DNA from: Candidatus Woodwardiibium gallinarum
Lineage (GTDB): Bacteria > Bacillota > Clostridia > Oscillospirales > CAG-382
DNA length: 64,000 nucleotides
Assembly (NCBI GenBank): GCA_904419545.1
Contig: CAJFRY010000017.1
Span: 1-64,000, forward strand
Direction of reading: 5' to 3'
The translations under genes were made by a program, and so were the position numbers. Shown here piece by piece: positions 59,103 to 64,000 of the stretch. Below the pieces are notes generated by a model. That model was not told where the DNA came from. It worked only from the letters and a program-made list of their open reading frames with translations, and made no database searches. The number at the start of each line of letters is the position of its first letter. Within the stretch, counting starts at the first letter, position 1.

Positions 59103-60047
59103 ATGATTAGGTTTAATAATATATTAGAAAAACAATATAGTATAAATTGCATCAATATTACAGCTCAAGCAGGTGGCTGGTCGGCTCTTGCATATAAAGT
59201 ATTCGATGGTGAGAAGGACTATTTTCTAAAAGTCTACGAAAAAAGTAGAGCTTCAACACCAAAACTGACAGCCCTTATTGATACCTATGTACCAATTACC
59301 ATGTGGCTGAATGAGAATACGGATATGAAAGGAAAACTCTCTGTTCCATTGCTAACCAAAGATGGCAAGTCTAAGTGCGAAGATGATAATGGAATTTATT
59401 TGCTTTACGAATATATTGATGGCACAACCGTAGGTAGCAGCGAATTGACGGAGAAGCAGGTGCAGCAACTTGCAAAAATAATCGCAACTCTTCATTCATA
59501 TAATGATAAAATACCTGTCAATACGAAGACTATCAGGGAAGATTTTAGCTTGCCATTTCTGAACCAGCTAAAACAAGTATTGCTTAAAGAATGCGCCAGT
59601 CTTCCCATGGACATAAAAGGTTTGCTTGGGGCACACATAAAACCCCTTGAACAATCTATTGACAGAGTTGAAGGACTGTCGGAGATTCTAAGACAAAGTA
59701 ATCCTAAAATGGTCCTATGCCATACAGATATTCATAATTGGAACTTGATGCAGCGGGATGAGCAGTTAGTTCTAATTGACTGGGAAGGCTTGAAATTGGC
59801 TCCAGTAGAAGCTGATCTCATGTTTTTTGTAGATAAGTCATATTATGATGTATTTATGAACATATACCTGAAATTACACAAAGACTTTGTAATCAATACG
59901 GATGCTTTATTATTCTATCATATTAGACGTAAACTAGAAGATATATGGGAATTTATTGAACAACTTTTATATGACAATCAAGAGGATAAAGAAAGAAATC
60001 AAACTATAAAAGTTCTTGATGGTGAACTGAATAACTTAGTGTTTTGA
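59103..60047 (+). CDS. Aminoglycoside phosphotransferase-family protein, AT-rich
   Basis: A 314-residue kinase-fold protein. ITAQAGGWSALAYKVFDGEK and YFLKVYEKS form the ATP-binding N-lobe with the lysine. YLLYEYIDGTTVGS is the hinge. CHTDIHNWNLM (Brenner motif H-x-D-x4-N) and LIDWEGLKLAP (metal-binding Asp) are in the C-lobe. It resembles the spectinomycin/APH(9)-like and homoserine-kinase-like groups, so an antibiotic-modifying role is possible but unproven. RBS GAGGAGAA. The A+T content is far above that of the surrounding genes and relics lie on both sides, which points to recent horizontal transfer. Confidence 0.87.
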   Translation: MIRFNNILEKQYSINCINITAQAGGWSALAYKVFDGEKDYFLKVYEKSRASTPKLTALIDTYVPITMWLNENTDMKGKLSVPLLTKDGKSKCEDDNGIYLLYEYIDGTTVGSSELTEKQVQQLAKIIATLHSYNDKIPVNTKTIREDFSLPFLNQLKQVLLKECASLPMDIKGLLGAHIKPLEQSIDRVEGLSEILRQSNPKMVLCHTDIHNWNLMQRDEQLVLIDWEGLKLAPVEADLMFFVDKSYYDVFMNIYLKLHKDFVINTDALLFYHIRRKLEDIWEFIEQLLYDNQEDKERNQTIKVLDGELNNLVF

Positions 60048-60091
60048 AAAAAGAATAACGTATTATTAAGATAATAATATTGGAGAATAAA

Positions 60092-60265
60092 ATGGGAGAT
60101 TCAACAAGCGAGGATTTCTTCAATGATGGGTATATGGATAGAGAAAAATTAAGGACATTAACAAATTTAATAGAAAGTATCGACTGTAAATATTGTATTT
60201 TAAGTCATGCAGACCCTCTAACTAAATCAGATTTATTAGATTATTTAAAATCCATCCTAAAATAA
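60092..60265 (+). CDS. Small protein fragment or peptide of unknown function
   Basis: 57 residues from ATG 60092 (GGAG upstream). DREKLRTLTNLIESIDCKYC and SHADPLTKSDLLDYLKSILK look like the C-terminal end of a larger protein, with a segment (YCILSHADPL) similar in form to metallo-hydrolase C-termini. It may be a relic or a true small protein. It is AT-rich like the kinase gene before it, from which it is separated by 44 bp. Confidence 0.4.
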   Translation: MGDSTSEDFFNDGYMDREKLRTLTNLIESIDCKYCILSHADPLTKSDLLDYLKSILK

Positions 60266-60670
60266 TAATCCATGAGGTATATTGATATGTTTCCGTCTAC
60301 CGATAGCCTCAAAAAAGCAGTAGATATGTTTCCGAGAACGGGCAGATTCAAATGACATTCATTCTGTCCTCTCAAGCCATGTGGAAGCCTGCGTCCTGCT
60401 TTCCCGTGAAAGGGAGATTTTTCAATGAAAACATTGTTGCAAGATATGTCGGGAGAATTCCCACAGATTATCCGACACTTAGCTTGCCTTGCTGTACAAA
60501 CCCTAACCCCACACCATCTGTTTATATATCGATATAGGCTTTATCACTTGCGGTCAAACAAAAAACGGCTCGGCATCCAGAACGTTTTCTCGACATATAC
60601 AGCAGATACAGGGCAAATGCGTCCTATAAACATCATTGCCGCAGCAAAAGAATTCGGCTGAGCAAACGGC
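60266..60670. other. Relic region, no confident gene
   Basis: AT-rich remnants. The string GATATGTTTCCG occurs twice (about 60282 and 60323). A 78-codon frame from ATG 60425 has no recognisable domain. Confidence 0.4.
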
Positions 60671-60766
60671 AAAGGAGGTCATCGTATCGACAGCAGTGCA
60701 GCAATCATCGCCTCTCTCCTGCTCTTTTTACTTTTGTTTTGGATTCCGGAGAGGAACAGGCGCATT

Positions 60767-60994
60767 ATGGGCATTATTCGGAAAAAGAAAGGAAGAAACG
60801 GAACCATGCCTACCGAAATGCTTAAGGAGTTCATCGGCAAGACATGCTGCATCGGCATGCTCGGCGGCTTTTCCGATGTAACAGGTATGATTGTCGCAGC
60901 AGAGGAAAACTGGATCAAAGTGGAGGAAAAAAAGAATCTTCGCATCATCAATGCCGATTATATCCGCGATATTACCATCAAAAAGGAAAACTGA
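60767..60994 (+). CDS. Small DUF6897-like protein, perhaps with an N-terminal membrane helix
   Basis: 75 residues from ATG 60767 (GGAGAGGA upstream). The C-terminal part, KEFIGKTCCIGMLGGFSDVT then GMIVAAEENWIKVEEKK and NADYIRDITIKK, is a small Sm-like beta-barrel pattern as in DUF6897 proteins of Clostridia. The same frame continues upstream through a hydrophobic run (AAIIASLLLFLLLFWIPE) to an ideal AAAGGAGG at 60671-60678. At correct spacing there is only ATC (60686), or TTG at 60734 inside the helix. The true product may thus be a membrane-anchored 102-residue form with a non-standard or mutated start. Confidence 0.6.
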   Translation: MGIIRKKKGRNGTMPTEMLKEFIGKTCCIGMLGGFSDVTGMIVAAEENWIKVEEKKNLRIINADYIRDITIKKEN

Positions 60995-61189
60995 GCCCTC
61001 TTCGGCTGCGGCGCTGTCGAAGAGGGAACGATCTTTTTCCGCCCGATATTCTTCAACGTCAAATTCCCGAGACATTTATCAGAAGAAGGCATTCGTGTAC
61101 ATAACGGAATAATCCCGTATATCTGCATCGTAACCGATTGTCACCGCTCTATATTTTCCGATTCTATCTGCATACAAGAGGTTCTATCT

Positions 61190-61822
61190 ATGCACCGATT
61201 CGCTCAAGGCAGAACCACCGTCGTTTACGACCTCGGAGACGGGACGGTCTGCAAGCTGTTCCCGGCCGGCTATCCGCGCGCATACATCGAGCACGAATAC
61301 CGAAACGCCGTACGCTTCCGCCAAATCGGACTTCCCGCGCCCAAGGCATTCGGGCTGATCGAACGGGACGGCCGGACAGGCATCCTGTACGAAAAGCTCT
61401 CGGGCCGGACGCTGCGGCAATGCACGGACGAAGCGGCGGTTTCCCCGGACGACGCGCTGCGGCTGCTTGCCGGTCTGCACGCGCGTATCCTGCGCGCCGA
61501 GGGCAGGGGCGGGATGGATTACAGGGACGTCCTGCTGCTTGTGAACGGCGACGGCCTGCGCGGGGAGATTGAGGCGCTGCCGGACGGCGACAGGCTGCTG
61601 CACGGCGATCTGCACCCCGGAAACATCATCCTTGACGAGCGGGGCGAACCGCATATCATCGATTTTATGAATGTCTGCTGCGGCCCGGCCCTGTACGACA
61701 TCGCACGGACCTATTTTCTCACCGGCGCGAAAAGCTATCTGACCCATATGCACGCGACGAAAAACCAAATCGAGCCGTTCCTCGCGGTCCTCCGAAAGGC
61801 CAGGGAAAGAACGGGCTTTTAG
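61190..61822 (+). CDS. Kinase-fold phosphotransferase (APH/RIO-like)
   Basis: A 210-residue, GC-rich kinase-like protein. FAQGRTTVVYDLGDGTVCKLF is the N-lobe with the lysine (C-K-L-F). EHEYRNAVRFRQIGLPAPKA holds the helix-C Glu. LLHGDLHPGNIILDE is the Brenner motif, and IIDFMNVCCGPALYDIARTY the metal-binding Asp. It matches the TIGR02172-type (Fibrobacter paralogous) kinase-like family. The substrate is unknown; it is not clearly an antibiotic kinase. It lies 15 bp ahead of trmO on the same strand, and they may be co-transcribed. Confidence 0.87.
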   Translation: MHRFAQGRTTVVYDLGDGTVCKLFPAGYPRAYIEHEYRNAVRFRQIGLPAPKAFGLIERDGRTGILYEKLSGRTLRQCTDEAAVSPDDALRLLAGLHARILRAEGRGGMDYRDVLLLVNGDGLRGEIEALPDGDRLLHGDLHPGNIILDERGEPHIIDFMNVCCGPALYDIARTYFLTGAKSYLTHMHATKNQIEPFLAVLRKARERTGF

Positions 61823-61837
61823 AAAGGCTGCAACGAT

Positions 61838-62539
61838 ATGAGCGACGCCATCCCCTTCCGCCCGATTGGGCGCATCCATACCGACTTCCCCGCCAAGTTC
61901 GGCGTGCCGCGCCAGAGCGCGCCCGACTCGGCGCTGACGGGCCGGATCGTTTTCGAGCCGGAATACCGGGTGCCCGAGGCGTTCCGCGGACTGGAGGACT
62001 TCTCGCACATCTGGGTGCTCTGGCTGTTTTCCGAATCCCTGCGGGAAGGCTGGTCGCCGACGGTACGGCCGCCGCGCCTGGGCGGAAACCGGCGGTTCGG
62101 CGTGTTCGCCACACGATCGCCTTACCGACCGAACCCGATCGCGCTGTCCTGCCTGAAGCTGGAAGCGGTCGATACAAACGCGCGCGATGGGCCGGTGCTG
62201 TGCGTCTCGGGCATCGATATGCAGAACGGCACGCCGGTGCTGGACATCAAGCCCTACCTGCCGTACGCCGATTCGCGGCCGGACGCATGCGGCGGCTTTA
62301 GCGAGCAGGTGAAGGAAAAGCGGCTGACGGTAGACTTCCCTTCCGCACTGCTGAACGGCCTTGCACCCGACAAGCGGGACGGCGCGCTGGAGTTTCTCGC
62401 GCAGGATCCGCGGCCGGGCTACCACGACGACCCTGCGCGGGTCTACCGCATCGCCTATGCAGGAAAAGACATCCATTTTACGGTCGCCGGCAACGTCCTG
62501 ACGGTGACCGGCATAACGGAAATCCACAACGACAGATAA
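61838..62539 (+). CDS. trmO: tRNA (N6-threonylcarbamoyladenosine-37) methyltransferase TrmO
   Basis: A 233-residue protein of the TrmO/YaeB family, which methylates t6A37 of certain tRNAs. The N-terminal single-sheet beta-barrel domain is clear: PIGRIHTDFPAKFGVPRQS, FRGLEDFSHIWVLWLFSES, RPPRLGG, VFATRSPYRPNPIALSCLKL and LDIKPYLPYAD. The C-terminal extension has DPRPGYHDDPARVYRIAYAG. The start follows GAAAGG. It is adjacent to a kinase-like gene and a PurF paralogue. Confidence 0.94.
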   Translation: MSDAIPFRPIGRIHTDFPAKFGVPRQSAPDSALTGRIVFEPEYRVPEAFRGLEDFSHIWVLWLFSESLREGWSPTVRPPRLGGNRRFGVFATRSPYRPNPIALSCLKLEAVDTNARDGPVLCVSGIDMQNGTPVLDIKPYLPYADSRPDACGGFSEQVKEKRLTVDFPSALLNGLAPDKRDGALEFLAQDPRPGYHDDPARVYRIAYAGKDIHFTVAGNVLTVTGITEIHNDR

Positions 62540-62560
62540 AGAAAGAGGAGTACAACACAT

Positions 62561-63967
62561 ATGGGCGGATTTTTCGGGGTCGCCTCCAAGAGCGACTGTG
62601 TATTTGATCTGTTTTTCGGTACCGACTACCATTCCCACCTCGGCACCAAGCGCGGCGGGATGGCCGTCTACGGCAAGGACGGGTTTGAGCGCGCGATCCA
62701 CAACATCGAGAACGCGCCGTTCCGTACCAAATTCGAGCGCGACGTCGAAGAAATGAAAGGGAACCTGGGCATCGGCTGCATTTCCGACACCGAGCCGCAG
62801 CCGCTCATCGTGCGTTCGCACCTCGGGAACTTCGCCATCAGCACGGTCGGGCGCATCAACAACGTCGACACGCTCGTCCAAGAGGCGTTCACCAACGGAA
62901 CGACGCACTTTCTGGAGATGAGCGGCGGCGACATCAATCCCACCGAGCTGACGGCCGCGCTCATCAACCGGCGCGACTCGATCCCTGAGGGCATCCGCTA
63001 CGCGCAGAGCATAATCGACGGGTCGATGTCGATGCTCATCCTCACGCCGGAAGGCATCTACGCCGCACGTGACCGGCTCGGGCGCACGCCGGTCATCATC
63101 GGCAAGAAGAAGGGCGCCTACTGCGCGTCGTTTGAATCGTTCGCCTACCTCAATCTGGGATACGACGACTGCCGCGAGCTGGGGCCGGGCGAGGTGGTGT
63201 TCATCACCCCCGAATCGGTCGAGGTCGTCGTCCCGCCGGCAGACAAAATGAAAATCTGCACCTTCCTTTGGGTGTACTTCGGCTACCCTTCCTCCACCTA
63301 TGAAAAAGTAAATGTGGAACAGATGCGCTACAACTGCGGCGACATGCTCGCCCGCCGTGACAACGTAGAAGCGGACAGTGTGGCCGGCGTGCCGGATTCG
63401 GGCACCGCGCACGCAATCGGCTACGCCAATCGGGCTGGCATCCCCTTCACGCGTCCGTTTATCAAGTACACACCGACGTGGCCGCGCTCGTTTATGCCGC
63501 AGAACCAGTCCAAGCGCAACCTCATTGCGCGGATGAAGCTGATTCCGGTCGACGCGCTCATCCGCGGCAAGCGGCTGATTTTGATCGACGATTCGATCGT
63601 GCGCGGCACGCAGCTCCGCGAGACGACTGAGTTCCTCTACCACAGCGGCGCAAAGGAGGTCCACATCCGTCCCGCCTGCCCGCCGCTGCTGTTCGGCTGT
63701 AAATACCTCAATTTCTCGCGTTCGACCTCGGATATGGATCTCATCACGCGCCGCGTGATCGCCTCGCTGGAAGGCGGCGACGGCAGCACGAACCTCGCCG
63801 CCTACACCGACCCCGACTCGCCGCAGTACGCGGAGATGGTCGAGTGCATCCGCCGTGAGCTGAAATTCACTACGCTCAAGTACCACCGACTGGACGATAT
63901 GCTCGCAGCAGCAGGCGGCGACCCCTGCCGGTTCTGCACCTACTGCTGGACAGGAAAAGAAGAATGA
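62561..63967 (+). CDS. PurF paralogue lacking the glutaminase cysteine
   Basis: A 468-residue protein of the amidophosphoribosyltransferase family. The N-terminus is MGGFFGVASKSD where true PurF starts (after processing) with the nucleophile Cys of M-C-G-[IV]. Here Gly replaces Cys, so glutamine cannot be hydrolysed in the usual way. The rest is well conserved: HLGTKRGGMAVYG, GNFAISTVGRINN, RDRLGRTPVIIG, GVPDSGTAHAIGYANRAGIP and the PRPP loop LILIDDSIVRGTQL. A C-terminal cysteine group (CRFCTYCW) follows. It may use free ammonia or act in regulation or another PRPP reaction. RBS AAAGAGGAG. It overlaps the next gene by ATGA. Confidence 0.9.
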   Translation: MGGFFGVASKSDCVFDLFFGTDYHSHLGTKRGGMAVYGKDGFERAIHNIENAPFRTKFERDVEEMKGNLGIGCISDTEPQPLIVRSHLGNFAISTVGRINNVDTLVQEAFTNGTTHFLEMSGGDINPTELTAALINRRDSIPEGIRYAQSIIDGSMSMLILTPEGIYAARDRLGRTPVIIGKKKGAYCASFESFAYLNLGYDDCRELGPGEVVFITPESVEVVVPPADKMKICTFLWVYFGYPSSTYEKVNVEQMRYNCGDMLARRDNVEADSVAGVPDSGTAHAIGYANRAGIPFTRPFIKYTPTWPRSFMPQNQSKRNLIARMKLIPVDALIRGKRLILIDDSIVRGTQLRETTEFLYHSGAKEVHIRPACPPLLFGCKYLNFSRSTSDMDLITRRVIASLEGGDGSTNLAAYTDPDSPQYAEMVECIRRELKFTTLKYHRLDDMLAAAGGDPCRFCTYCWTGKEE

Positions 63968-64000
63968 TTTGCCGCGCCGTCGCGCCGGACGAATTGGAGC
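63964..64000 (+). CDS. Start of a gene cut by the window end, possibly a GNAT acetyltransferase
   Basis: ATG 63964 overlaps the stop of the PurF paralogue (ATGA) and reads MICRAVAPDELE to the window end. This opening (R-x-A-x2-D-[ED]-[LF]) is common in GNAT acetyltransferases, but twelve residues are too few to be sure. Confidence 0.4.
   Translation, partial: MICRAVAPDELE

Noticed and set aside
1-64000. CRISPR arrays, rRNA genes, insertion sequences, replication origin
   Set aside because: No regularly spaced repeats, no rRNA sequence, no transposase gene and no DnaA-box cluster were seen.

Overview
The window looks like chromosomal DNA of a fairly GC-rich, Gram-positive anaerobe of the class Clostridia, most likely Oscillospirales/Ruminococcaceae-like. 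This is an inference from the gene set: a SCIFF peptide with its radical-SAM maturase, SipW/TasA-type secretion, a B12-riboswitch ECF transporter, Rnf-like genes, RsiV-like and GyrI-like domains, and PxTG-D surface signals. Most genes are GC-rich. Two AT-rich patches (about 16.4-17.6 kb and 59.0-60.7 kb) stand out as probable imports.

Layout. (1) 1-11.6 kb: a tyrosine recombinase lies between oppositely oriented copies of a 22-bp palindromic site and is followed by a long surface operon. The operon encodes a SipW-type signal peptidase, six TasA/camelysin-like fibre proteins, a 1379-residue secreted protein with a GH20 hexosaminidase domain, and a PxTG-D wall-anchored protein. A promoter inside the left end of the cassette points away from the operon and would point into it after inversion. 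I read this as a possible self-flipping ON/OFF switch for a glycosidase-bearing surface fibre. (2) 11.6-15.7 kb (minus): a complete ECF vitamin transporter (T, fused AA, S) behind a cobalamin riboswitch and a clear promoter. (3) 16.4-17.6 kb (minus): an AT-rich pair, a 39-residue membrane peptide and an unknown secreted protein. (4) 17.8-20.8 kb (minus): SCIFF peptide, SCIFF maturase and a PLP decarboxylase in one operon. (5) 20.8-32.4 kb: gene-poor and partly decayed DNA with small membrane proteins, a methyltransferase, a 2-keto-3-deoxy sugar-acid kinase/aldolase pair, a HEPN-like/zinc-ribbon membrane operon, flavin reductases and several frameshifted genes. (6) 32.6-39.1 kb: two XRE regulators, tRNA-Leu, nrdR, a CarD-like regulator, tRNA-Val, a GNAT acetyltransferase and an LD-carboxypeptidase. 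(7) 39.3-50.1 kb: a BtrH/GyrI-like fusion, a LamG surface protein, a serine hydrolase, an Ig-repeat transglutaminase-like lipoprotein, and GtrA/flavoprotein/GT-C envelope glycan genes. (8) 50.4-58.7 kb: an RsiV-like protein, a Gfo/Idh/MocA oxidoreductase, a reduced and divergent Rnf-like module (C, D and a degenerate A/E only), a ComEC-like metallohydrolase and an RlmD-type rRNA methyltransferase. (9) 58.7-64 kb: an AT-rich aminoglycoside-phosphotransferase-like gene with relics, a small DUF6897-like protein, another kinase-fold protein, TrmO and a PurF paralogue without the catalytic cysteine.

The strongest candidates for an undescribed system are the invertible cassette with its GH20/TasA fibre operon and the minimal Rnf-like module whose redox motifs are altered. 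At least four genes appear to carry single-base frameshifts (near 22.7, 28.35, 31.6 and 37.6 kb), which could be real decay or assembly error.
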